Shown here: piece by piece, positions 7,657 through 17,600 of the stretch
How the letters are laid out: every line of letters begins with the position of its first letter
How positions within the stretch are numbered: position 1 is the first letter of the stretch
Assembly: GCA_017444385.1 (NCBI GenBank)
Contig: JAFSWQ010000002.1
Location: 1 to 64,000 of the forward strand
DNA: 64,000 nt
Origin: Clostridia bacterium
GTDB taxonomy: Bacteria > Bacillota > Clostridia > Christensenellales > CAG-1252
Direction: 5' to 3'
Translations under genes and position numbers: made by a program
The notes under the pieces: generated by a model
Told to the model about the DNA's origin: nothing
Database searches by the model: none
What the model saw: the letters and a program-made list of their open reading frames with translations, nothing else

Positions 7657-10146
7657 ATGCTTGAACTGAAAAACATAGTGAAATATTACGGACAAGGCGA
7701 TAATAGAGTGCTTGCTTTGAACGGGGTGAGTCTTTCTTTCCGCAAAAGCGAGTTTGTCTCGATTTTAGGTCCTTCGGGTTGCGGAAAGACCACACTTCTC
7801 AATATTATTGGCGGTCTTGATAGATATACCGACGGCGATATTCGTATCGACGGAGTTTCCACTAAAAGATTTAAAGACAAAGACTGGGACGTTTATCGTA
7901 ATCACAGCATAGGTTTCGTTTTTCAGAGCTATAATCTTATTCCTCATTTAAGCGTTGTCGAAAACGTAGAAATGGCGTTGAATATCGGTGGCGAAGACGT
8001 AAAAACGCGTAGAGAAAAGGCTATGACGGCGCTTGAAAAGGTTGGGCTTAAAGAACAAGCCAAGAAAAAGCCTAATCAACTTTCGGGCGGTCAAATGCAA
8101 AGGGTTGCTATCGCTCGCGCGATTATAACCGATCCCGATATTATTTTGGCGGACGAACCGACGGGGGCGCTTGACAGCGTAACGGGTATTCAGGTTATGG
8201 ATATTTTGAAAGAGCTATCCAAAGAACGTCTTATCATAATGGTTACGCACAACCCCGAACTTGCCGCGCTTTACAGCACGCGAACGATAGAACTTAAAGA
8301 TGGTAAAGTCGTAGGCGATTCTAACGAATATATTCCCGAAGAAAAAGAAGAAAACAAAGTAGTTAGCGGTAAAACGGCGATGTCTTTCTTTACCGCAGTC
8401 AAATCCAGCTTATTGAACCTTGCGTCTAAGCGGGCGCGTACGCTACTTACTTGTGTGGCGAGCAGTATCGGAATAATAGGTATCGCTTTGATATTATCGG
8501 TATCAAACGGTATGAAGGGTTATATGTCTTCTATGCAGCAGGACAGTTTGGGCGAATATCCCATCTCGGTCAGCGCGATATCTTTTGACTTTGCGACGAT
8601 GTTCAGCGGTTTCGGCGGAGGCAATACGCCGTCTGGTACGGACAACACACAAATAAGGAATTACCCGAAGTATCCCACCGACCAGTCCATAATACCTTAT
8701 AAAAACGAGATGACCGACATTTTGAAGTCGATGATAACTCACAGCGCGATAGACGAGCACTTCTTGGATTATATCAGTAAAATAGATCCCGAGATGTTGA
8801 CCGCAATACAGTTTTATAGGGATATAAAGGCGCACGTCGTGGTCTATGAAAAAAGCCAGCAAGGTGATGAGATAGGCAACTTACTTGATATAGAGGCGGC
8901 TAAATGGCAGGAAATCCTCGACAACCTCGAATACATGAAAACGCAATACGACGTTATAAACGAGGGTGGGCGTTTCCCGGAAAAAGCCGATGAGATTGCG
9001 ATAGTGGTGGATAAATACAACCGATTGAACGTGGAAATCCTCGACGCTTTAGGGATACCTTATATTCCTGCCGAAGACGGTCTCGGCTACGTTGACGTGC
9101 CGTTTTCCGAATTTCTGAACGTAAATATGGGCGTCGTTTTCAACGACGACTATTACGAATACGACGAAGGCAAGGGTATTTTTCTCGAATCCGATAAGGT
9201 AGGCGCGCCCGCCGAACTCTACGAAGGCAGTTATAAACTAAAAGTCACCGCGATACTTCGAAGCAATAAAAACACGTCTATGGGTTGGCTTTCTTCGGGC
9301 GTCGCATATACTCCCGCTTTGACTAAATTAATCATAGAAAACGGCAAACAATCCAAGATAGCGAAGGCGCAGACGGCGGCTTACGAAAAGTATCTAGAAG
9401 ACGTTAAAACCGACGATAATGCGTATATGGTAGACGTAAGAACGGGCAAGAAAGCAACCAACCAGTGGGCGATGATAATAAATCTTGCGAGTTCCATGGG
9501 GTTTGCGGACTTCAAAGAAGTTTTCAATATGGATGGGAAGATAATGTATGAAGAAACTATGCGTAATTTAGGCGCAACCGATATTCCCGCGATAGTTTAT
9601 TTCTATCCTTCCGACTTCCAAAACAAGGAAAAACTCGTTTCCTATCTTGAAGCCTACAACGACGGAAAAGAGGAAAACGAAAAGGTCTACGTTACCGACA
9701 GTACGGCTGCGATGATAGGTATGGTTCAGAATATGATAAACGCCATTACCTACGTCCTTATAGCGTTTTCCGCTATATCTTTGGTCGTAAGTTCGGTAAT
9801 GATAGCGATAATAACGTATATTTCGGTAATGGAGCGCACGAAAGAAATCGGCGTTTTGAGAGCGATGGGGGCGAGAAAAATAGACGTTTCGCGCATATTT
9901 AACGCTGAAACGTTGATTATAGGGCTTGCAAGCGGTATTTTCGCTATAATCGTGACTTATCTTTTGGACTTGATTCTATCGCTCGTATTGCTTAAACTGA
10001 CAGGCATAGCATCGCTTGCGGTGCTCTCGCCTTTGAACGCTTTGATCCTCGTTGCGATAAGCGTGTTTTTAACGGTGATCGCCGGGCTAATACCCGCGTT
10101 TTCGGCAAGTCGTAAAGATCCCGTAAACGCTTTGAGGTCGGAATAA
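7657..10146 (+). CDS. MacB/FtsX-type ABC transporter, ATPase-permease fusion
   Basis: This 829-residue protein has an N-terminal LolD/MacB-type ATPase: Walker A GPSGCGKTT (38-46), Q-loop Gln90, signature LSGGQMQ (142-148), Walker B ILADEP (163-168) and H-loop His198. One transmembrane helix follows (about 262-284), then an extracytoplasmic domain of about 400 residues, then three helices (about 697-722, 750-780, 797-816). The end RKDPVNALRSE is typical of FtsX-like permeases. Such type VII ABC proteins act mechanically on envelope substrates, export peptides, or work with two-component sensors in peptide-antibiotic resistance. No MacA, TolC or BceRS-like partner is next to it, so the substrate is unknown. 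It is the first gene of a two-gene operon and overlaps the PP-loop gene by one base. Confidence 0.9.
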   Translation: MLELKNIVKYYGQGDNRVLALNGVSLSFRKSEFVSILGPSGCGKTTLLNIIGGLDRYTDGDIRIDGVSTKRFKDKDWDVYRNHSIGFVFQSYNLIPHLSVVENVEMALNIGGEDVKTRREKAMTALEKVGLKEQAKKKPNQLSGGQMQRVAIARAIITDPDIILADEPTGALDSVTGIQVMDILKELSKERLIIMVTHNPELAALYSTRTIELKDGKVVGDSNEYIPEEKEENKVVSGKTAMSFFTAVKSSLLNLASKRARTLLTCVASSIGIIGIALILSVSNGMKGYMSSMQQDSLGEYPISVSAISFDFATMFSGFGGGNTPSGTDNTQIRNYPKYPTDQSIIPYKNEMTDILKSMITHSAIDEHFLDYISKIDPEMLTAIQFYRDIKAHVVVYEKSQQGDEIGNLLDIEAAKWQEILDNLEYMKTQYDVINEGGRFPEKADEIAIVVDKYNRLNVEILDALGIPYIPAEDGLGYVDVPFSEFLNVNMGVVFNDDYYEYDEGKGIFLESDKVGAPAELYEGSYKLKVTAILRSNKNTSMGWLSSGVAYTPALTKLIIENGKQSKIAKAQTAAYEKYLEDVKTDDNAYMVDVRTGKKATNQWAMIINLASSMGFADFKEVFNMDGKIMYEETMRNLGATDIPAIVYFYPSDFQNKEKLVSYLEAYNDGKEENEKVYVTDSTAAMIGMVQNMINAITYVLIAFSAISLVVSSVMIAIITYISVMERTKEIGVLRAMGARKIDVSRIFNAETLIIGLASGIFAIIVTYLLDLILSLVLLKLTGIASLAVLSPLNALILVAISVFLTVIAGLIPAFSASRKDPVNALRSE

Positions 10147-10919
10147 TGCAGTATGTTTTAGGCGCGCTGCGAAGGGCGGTTCAAGACTTCGATATGATAA
10201 AAGAGGGCGATAAAATCGCCGTAGGTCTTTCGGGCGGGAAAGACAGCCTTTTGCTGTTGGACGCGTTGGAACGTTACCGTAAATTTTCCCCCGTGAACTT
10301 CACTTTATGCGCTATACATATAGATATGGGATTCAAATCGGACGATACGGACAGGCTTCGCCCGCTTATCGAACACGTGGAGTCTCAAGATGTGGAATTA
10401 CATATTGTAAAGACAGATCTTGCCGAGATAATCTTCGATATAAGAAAAGAGCCTAATCCTTGCAGTTTATGCTCTAAAATGCGCCGCGGCGCGCTATGCA
10501 ACGCCGCGAAAGAATTCGGCGCGAATAAAGTTGCGTTGGGGCATCACGCCGACGACGTTTTGGAAACTTTTATGCTTTCTTTAGCGTACGAAGGCAGATT
10601 TTCCACTTTCCAACCGACGAGTTACATGAGTCGATCGGAAATAACGGTCATAAGACCTTTTATTTACCTCGAAGAGAGCGAGGTAAAACGAGCGATAAGA
10701 AAGCTCGATCTTCCCGTTATTCCAAACCTTTGCCCTGCCGATAAGCATACTCAACGACAGGCGGTAAAAGAGTATGCCGCCGAACTTAATTCTCGTATTC
10801 CCGGCGTAAAGCAAAGGATGCTGTCCGCTATTTATCATCCCGAACGCAACTCTTTATGGCAAGAGCCCGCTAAACCTCGCGGGAGAAAAACCCCAACCAA
10901 AAAAAGCGATCAAACGTAA
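10146..10919 (+). CDS. TtcA-like PP-loop tRNA thiolation ATPase
   Basis: This 257-residue protein carries the adenylating PP-loop SGGKDS (29-34) and the TtcA-type cysteine pair CSLC (Cys106 and Cys109). A third cysteine is in NLCPAD (Cys196), and LGHHADDVLETF is conserved downstream of the pair. In TtcA these three cysteines bind a [4Fe-4S] cluster and the enzyme makes 2-thiocytidine at position 32 of tRNA in the cytoplasm. Clostridial relatives of this subgroup are less well characterised, so the exact modified base is not certain. The C-terminal tail is short and basic. The stop-start overlap TAATG with the ABC gene indicates coupled translation, although no functional link between the two is obvious. 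Confidence 0.85.
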   Translation: MQYVLGALRRAVQDFDMIKEGDKIAVGLSGGKDSLLLLDALERYRKFSPVNFTLCAIHIDMGFKSDDTDRLRPLIEHVESQDVELHIVKTDLAEIIFDIRKEPNPCSLCSKMRRGALCNAAKEFGANKVALGHHADDVLETFMLSLAYEGRFSTFQPTSYMSRSEITVIRPFIYLEESEVKRAIRKLDLPVIPNLCPADKHTQRQAVKEYAAELNSRIPGVKQRMLSAIYHPERNSLWQEPAKPRGRKTPTKKSDQT

Positions 10920-10935
10920 ATCTACGCTTATTATC

Positions 10936-10969
10936 CGTTATTCTCGCTCGGTATAACGCTCTTTTTTTT
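10936..10969 (+). terminator. Possible intrinsic terminator of the ABC-ttcA-like operon
   Basis: CGTTAT (10936-10941) can pair with ATAACG (10953-10958) around an 11-base loop, and a run of eight T follows. The stem is short, so the call is moderate. The position just past the stop at 10919 fits. Confidence 0.45.
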
Positions 10970-11111
10970 GATATTGCTATCGAGGAACCGGAAATCTCGG
11001 TTTACTAGATTACGTTTTTCGTTTTCTTTATTCACCTTGATACACTCGAAAAAAATACGTTTCGTGATTGTAGTCGAATACGCCCTCGCACGCGATGATC
11101 GCATTATTCCT

Positions 11112-11366
11112 TTAACTATTCTTTGTCGCGTACTTTTTGCGAGTGCTTTCCCCGCCTCTTATATGCCTTTCGTCGAGGTTTGTTTCCAATACTTTAACCG
11201 TGTTAGCGTAAAGCGTTTCGTCTATTTTCGGTAAACGTTTACGCACGTCGGTGTGCACCGTTGATTTTCCAATCCCGAACTTTTTCGCCGTTTCTCTTAC
11301 CGTCGCCTTATATTCTACTATGTACTCCGCGCACTTTACCGTTCTTTCGACAATTTCCGATTTCAT
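11112..11366 (-). CDS. spoIIID: Stage III sporulation protein D, mother-cell transcription regulator
   Basis: This 84-residue protein aligns along its length with SpoIIID. It has the ERTVKCAEYIVEYKATVRE start, the helix-turn-helix AKKFGIGKSTVHTDVRKRL (about 27-45), and the C-terminal HIRGGESTRKKY that corresponds to the second DNA-contacting basic region of the Bacillus protein (93 residues). In known sporulators it is made under sigma-E and activates or represses mother-cell genes before sigma-K. Its presence indicates an endospore-forming lineage. It stands alone and divergent from the giant-gene locus; the common spoIIID neighbours (mbl, spoIIQ/M23 peptidase) are not here. The ribosome binding site upstream is weak, and I could not identify a confident sigma-E promoter. 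Confidence 0.92.
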   Translation of the reverse strand: MKSEIVERTVKCAEYIVEYKATVRETAKKFGIGKSTVHTDVRKRLPKIDETLYANTVKVLETNLDERHIRGGESTRKKYATKNS

Positions 11367-11557
11367 AATAAAATCTATGCTCTTTCGTTTATCGCTATGC
11401 CGAATAAACGGGATATCCGCCGAACAAAGAAAAAAGTGTTTAGAATTTATGATATCAAGATATAAGTTTTCTTTATATCACTGGCGATATATTGGCGTTT
11501 TCGTGGCTTTTCAACCCAATTATTAAATGTTTTTAATAACTTAAATTAGATACCCTA
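11367..11557. other. Divergent intergenic region between spoIIID and the giant gene
   Basis: No gene is seen. The stretch is AT-rich and contains an imperfect hairpin (GATATAA 11459-11465 with TTATATC 11473-11479). Expression signals for spoIIID must lie here, but no clear match to a sigma-E promoter was found by eye. Confidence 0.5.
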
Positions 11558-11586
11558 TTGACTTTTATGCGCGGATATTATAAAAT
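11558..11586 (+). promoter_or_regulatory. Sigma-A promoter of the giant-gene locus
   Basis: TTGACT (11558-11563) and TAAAAT (11581-11586) are spaced by exactly 17 bases, close to consensus. The predicted start near 11593 gives a leader of about 53 bases. Confidence 0.7.
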
Positions 11587-11607
11587 ATTTTGTAGATTAT
11601 GTTCACC

Positions 11608-11627
11608 CGTATGCGTATACGCGTACG
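11608..11627. promoter_or_regulatory. Near-perfect 20-base palindrome in the leader of giant gene 1
   Basis: CGTATGCGTATACGCGTACG reads the same on both strands except for one base pair, with the exact core GCGTATACGC (11613-11622). It lies between the promoter and the ribosome binding site. In RNA it would form an 8-pair stem with a UAUA loop ending 8 bases before GGAGG. It could be a DNA operator or a leader hairpin. Confidence 0.45.
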
Positions 11628-11645
11628 TGTGTGACGGAGGTAAAT

Positions 11646-14600
11646 ATGAAAACTCAACGCTTAAGCATCATTGTTTTGCTACTTGTCATAATGACGACGG
11701 CTTTCTGTCTCGTCTTTACGGCTTGCGCGAAAGACAAAGAATTCCGAGTCTCACCCGTAGACGGCGGTAATCAGACCGTTGTCGACGGCAAAGAAGTGAC
11801 CGACGTGGAAAAGTTGGATACCACCGACTTCTTCGCGGTCTTGGGCGAATTCGTTAATTTCTACAAAGCCGCTTCGGTCTCGACGGACGATAAAGACTAT
11901 TTCGTTTTCGATCTTAAGACCGATAAATTGACGATGGTCAACGACGGTGTAACGACCGAGTATTACGGCGAATTCAAGTTCCGCTATTTTTGCGCGGACG
12001 GCGCTACCGAGCAACAAGTCAATCGCAACAGCGTAGGTTCTTTGGAATTACGCAAAGTTCAAGGCGATCTGTTGTTCGCGATCTTCTACGAAGAGGGCGT
12101 TTTCTATATCGATCTTGCTAACGGCGCGAGAATGTACGTCAATGAACTCAACCTTGCTCAACTTGCCAAATTGACCGGCTCTTTGGGCGGAGCGGTGGAC
12201 GATATCGCATCTTTGGGTTCCAAACTCGACGCGCTGGATCTTGGTTTTATCAACTTGGCGCCTATCATAAGCTCGTTGCTTGAAAACCTCATAAAGAGAG
12301 CGGATATAACGACCTTGACTTCGGTAGTCAACGATAAGGTTACCGAGTATCAAACCTTCGACCTCGAATTCGACGTCACTTCCTTCGTGAAGGGTATGTT
12401 CTTGCAGATCTCGAATTTCTGGGGCATTGTCAAAGCGACCGTGGGCGATCTCGATTCTGTTCTCACCGCGTTGCCTATGGGTATGACATTCGCGCAGCTT
12501 GCGGCTTATCCTCTTGAAAACATTACCTTTAAGATTGGTATCGAAACTATCAACGGTACGTTCGACCGCTTTACCTCCGAGGTCGGATATTCCGAAGATA
12601 TTTTCCGTTTGGGCGTAGCCATCGGCGCGGAGTACTTGGGCGACGACATTTCCGCCGTTTCCTTCGAGACTCCCGATATCAACGAATACGAAGAGTTTTC
12701 TATCTTGAATTTGGATTTCAGCACCTCCGTTTTGATTTCCAACGAATCTCAAAAGACTTTCAACGTCGGTGAAGTTGCCGGCGAATTTCTTACCAACGTT
12801 TTGGGCTTGCAGACCATAGGCTCGTTGGCGGATAGCGAAGTATCCTTGGGTATAGGTTCTCTCGGTATTAACTTGAGAGTACAGGCGTCTTTGGATCTCG
12901 CGAGGAACGAACGCAATAAAATACAAATTTTAATGGGCGTTAACGGATCCGAGGATAACGTCGCGAAGATTAAATATCAAGGCGATACCGAAAAGCTTAT
13001 TATAGATCTTTCCGCTCTCGGACTTCCTTCCTTCTCTTATACGTTTAACCTTAATAACGTTTTGGTGCCCTTGCTCGGCGAGACTATCGTATCTTCTTTG
13101 AGCGGTACCGCCGCAGCGGAAGACGTAGAGGACGCTTTGATAAGCCTTTACGGCGGCGACGACCTCTATTCCGCTTTGGTTAATTACTTTGCGGTCAATC
13201 CCATCTATTTGGCTCCCGCAGGCGAGACCAATCCCAATATTTTGGGACTTTTGAAAAACAATATCGTTCCTTTGTTGGCTCAAATACTCCGCGCTCTCGA
13301 ACTTGACAAACCCGGTAAGAAATTGACGCTCACCTTTACGCGCGATATGCTTTGCGGCGCTTTGAACACCGTCTCGGGTTTGGTTACAAAAGATTCTTCC
13401 GATCCCAAAGATATCGGTAACGTTCTCAAGGCGTTGGCGAATATGATAGATAACAGAGTATTCTCCGAGAAAGACGTCGCTTTCCGTTCTATGGTTTTGG
13501 AGCTCGGTCTTATAGCCGAAGCTCATAGATTCGGCGTAAGCGTTGACGTTAGCGTAGATCTTGCGCAGGATACCACTATGAAAGTAGGCTTACCTCTCGT
13601 TGGTCTTGGCTTCGCTCCCGAATTCGTCGATGCTGTATATACTACCGATCTCACCGATCTCGACGAGATATCCAACGTTTCTTTCGGCGGCGAAATAGAT
13701 ATAGACTTTACGACTGGCGAAGTCGGCGCGAACGGATTGTCTATCGACCTTAACGACGCGATAGGCGGTTTGCGCGACTATATCGGCGAGATGGCTGCGC
13801 TCTTGAACTTTACCGACAAGATAGAGGCTGGCGTAAACGTTAAATTGCAAGGCAACGTTGGGCTCGACGGCGTCAGCGCTTCCGCTTTGTTGCGCGGTGA
13901 ATCCTTGAATCCCAAATTGGAAAACGTTCAACTCGCTATGGTTATAACCGCGAAAGGCGAGACCGATCCTCTTATCGCCGTGTATTACACTCATTACGGC
14001 GCGGACGGCAACGAATCCGCCGTATTCGTAGATCTCCATAATCTCGGCATCGAGGGTATGACGATACCTCGTATAAAATACGATATCGATTTGGAAACCC
14101 TCGTTAACAATAAGTTGAACGCCTTGACGATCACCGATCCTTCTCAAACCGAAGAAGAGGATGAACCCGAAGAAATCGTGGAAGAAGAACCGACTCAAGA
14201 TGCTGCGGCGATTTCTCTCGATCAAATAGTCGGGCTTATCGGTTCGGTCATCGGTAGAATAGACGTAAGACAGGATAGACTCGGCGTTTACGTAGCGACC
14301 GACGTTTTAGAAAACGTCGCGTCCATCCTTTTGGGCGAGGATATCGAGAATATGCTCAAACTCGACAGCGAAAGTAAAATACAAATATCCGTCGAGGACG
14401 GTTTGAAAGTCGAGGCGAGAGTGGGCATCGATACCAAGGGCGACGTAAACGACAACGTTTCTCTCAATGTGGTGTTGAAGAACTTGTACCTCAAAATGGG
14501 ACGCAGCGAATTCCCCGAGGTCGATCCTTCGTTGTATAAGAATTTACAGGACATTACCGCTATTTCGGTTTCCGCTTCCGCATACGTCAATTACGATCTC

Positions 14601-17600
14601 GACACCAATACTTACGACCTCAGCGATATAGTTCCTTTGGCGGGCAATTTCGTAGAAGGCGGCATCGCCGAATTGTTGAGCGATCTCTTGTTGAATGTTC
14701 AAGTTATAGGCGACGATGATAACGCCGTTAAGGGCTCTATCCTCGTTAAACTCGACGTGAACCTCAACTTCGAGGACGGCTTTGACGTTTCAAAATTGTT
14801 GAATACGTTGGAAGCTAAGGTCGAATTGCTATCGGACGGTCAATCCTTGTTGAAACTGTACTTTGACGGCATCTATCTCTACGTCGACGCTAACGCCGGC
14901 GTTTTGGAAGGTTCCGCGGTCAGCGGTTTCGATATCGACAGCTTTAAGATAAGAGTAGGCAAATTGCCTTGCGGTTGTACTTGTTCCGAATGTATTCAAA
15001 GAGGCGGTTGTTATCTCGGCTCCAACGTGGTTTGTAAAGACGACGACTGCGAGTGCGATTGCTGTATGATAGTTTCCGAGGCGGACGAAGAAGAGTCCGG
15101 CGGAATTCTCGACGTTATACTCGCCAACGTAGGCGTGCTTTCTTCCATAGATATAGGCAGCAAAGGTATCGCCGTCAATTTGGCTTCCAATACGTTTAGA
15201 AGAGTTTTGAATATCGTGGGTAGCGAAGCGCTCGGCATAGACAATTTCTATCAAGGCGTGGCTCTCGACGGTTTGACTCCTCGTATCTACGCTGAATTCG
15301 GTTCGAGCGGCATAGGTTTAGGCTTGACGTTGTTCCTTAACGACGGCGCTGACGAAGAGTACGGTTACATCAACGTAGGCTTGGGCGATTTGACCGTCGC
15401 TCTCGAGAATAACGATTCCCTCATTCCCGCGGACGTTTTGGCGTTCTCGGAATTGAATATTTCCGATCTCAGTGAAATGAGCGCCGCGATAACGGGTTCC
15501 ATTACCCTCGATATCGCAAAATTCGATAAAGGCGAACAAGGAAGCAACCTCGGCACCTTGCTCAAATCCATAGTTCCCGCTCTCGACTTGGGCGTGGCTG
15601 TGGTAGGCGACGACTATAACCTCGAACTTGCTTTCGATCTTAACGCGAACGTCGACCTCTCTTCGTTGGATCTTAACGATCTTTCCCGCGCGGCTGAAAT
15701 ACTTCAAGACGCTCAACTATTGTTGAAAGTTTACGTTGTAAACGGCGGCGTAAGAAGTAAAGAAGTAATAATGCTCTTCTACGACGGACTCACCGATACC
15801 GTTTATGCGAAAGCCGACCTCTTCGGTATAGGCGCGGTTTCTTATAAGGGACTTGACGTCTACGAAATGATATCCGCTCTCACCGCTACCGAAGAAGAGG
15901 AATCCGAATCCGCCGACGTAGACGGTAAAGCGAAACTCGTCGCGCTTAAATTCAATAAAAACGGCATAGCCGTTTCCGCAACCGGCGCTTTGGTTGCCGG
16001 CGCTCTCGCTCAATTCGGTATTTCGTTGGGCGGAATCGATATAGGCGAATATCTCGACACTATCGGCGTCGGCCTCACCACTGACGGCGGCATTTCGGTA
16101 TCCTTGGGCGTCGCGGGCGTTAACGCCGCGGTAGCGATCAACGGATTGCATATGGGTATGGGCTACATAGATATCGAAAAATCGGCGTTCGACGGTTGTA
16201 AGAAGTCCGACTTCGTTGTCGTAAGCGACGAGAATGGTAAGCCCGCTTTGCACGAAATATACTTCGCGCTTTCCGCGGATTTCGATCTTTCCGGTACTTT
16301 AACCGGCGCGTCTACGGGCGTAGGCGTGGATCTTGCGCCCACCGCTTATAAACTTTTGGATAATTTGAATATCGTCGGCGACGTAAGCGACTTCCTAAAA
16401 CAAATAGCCGTTTACCTCGAATACGATCTTGACGCTCGCTTTACGTTGAACCTCAAAGGCTTCGCGAATATCTACGACCTTTCCGAGATAGTTTTATCGA
16501 TAGAAGTCACCGATAGCGAAGGCGTCACTTTAATAGGCTTGTACTACGACAGTAACACCGATAGAGTTTACGCGACCATACCTTCGCTTAATCTAAAAGA
16601 CTTCTACGTCGAACTTCCCGTGATCAGGGATACTTTGCAAGGTTCCATAGGAACTTCCGTGATAGAAGCGCTCGCGATAGTCAGCGGCGCGGACGTCAAC
16701 GCTTCCGAAGCGGCGGCTCTTGAACTCGGCGATCTCGACGTTCTTTCTCTCGTCAGCGAAATCATAGATAAGGTTGAGATAGACGGCAGTAAGGGATTGC
16801 TGAAAATATCCACCGTTACGAATATGATAGGCGTGGCGACCGCTTTGTTGTCTCTCGACGTGTTGGACGACGTGGTATTACCCGACCTCGGCGCGTCGGT
16901 AACTTTGGGCGTGGACAACGACGAAGGCGTATCCATCGGCGTAGGCGTTTCCGCTTATAGAAATGCGGAAGAATGTTTCGCGATGAACTTGGGCGTAAAC
17001 GGTTTCAAACTCGACTTCAAGAAACCCGCGAATATGCTTCCCGACCTTTCCGGTTACGTCGAATGGACGAAGATAAATCTCGGCTTCTCTACTAAGGCTC
17101 AAGTTTCTTTGACTCTCGATGGTGAATACGCTTCCATCGTGAACGAAGTCATCGCTTCAAGTATCACGGGTAGCGCATTTGAATTCGTAGTCGATTCCGA
17201 GAGCGGCAAGGTTACCGCGGATCTCGGCGTAGATATGGCTTTGAACGTTAAACTCAACGACTTCAAAGACGTAGGCGTGGAAATGTGGTTGAGCTTGTAT
17301 TACAACGCGAAAGATTCCTTAACGTTCAGCGACGACGATAGGCTTTTGGCGATCTACTTCAACTCTCTCGACAGATACGTCGACGGTAAACCCGTTGAAT
17401 CCGTCTACTTCCAATTGGGCGGTAATAAACAAGGTAACAGCGCGATAAGAGTGGACGATCTCGGCATCACTGCGACCGTGCTTGATCTTATCAAGGATTA
17501 TCTACCTAAGTCCGATGTTGCGGAAGCGGCAGATAGTTCCTTCGTTCAACTTTCCTTGTCTGACGGCGCTGCTATCCGCGTGAACGGCGGATTTATCGGC

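Noticed and set aside
10968-11234. Small plus-strand frame over the spoIIID region
   Set aside because: It is antisense to spoIIID and has no homology or ribosome binding site.
11631-11645. GTG start of giant gene 1 at 11631
   Set aside because: It would place GGAGG inside the coding region. The ATG at 11646 has ideal spacing and gives a standard signal peptide.
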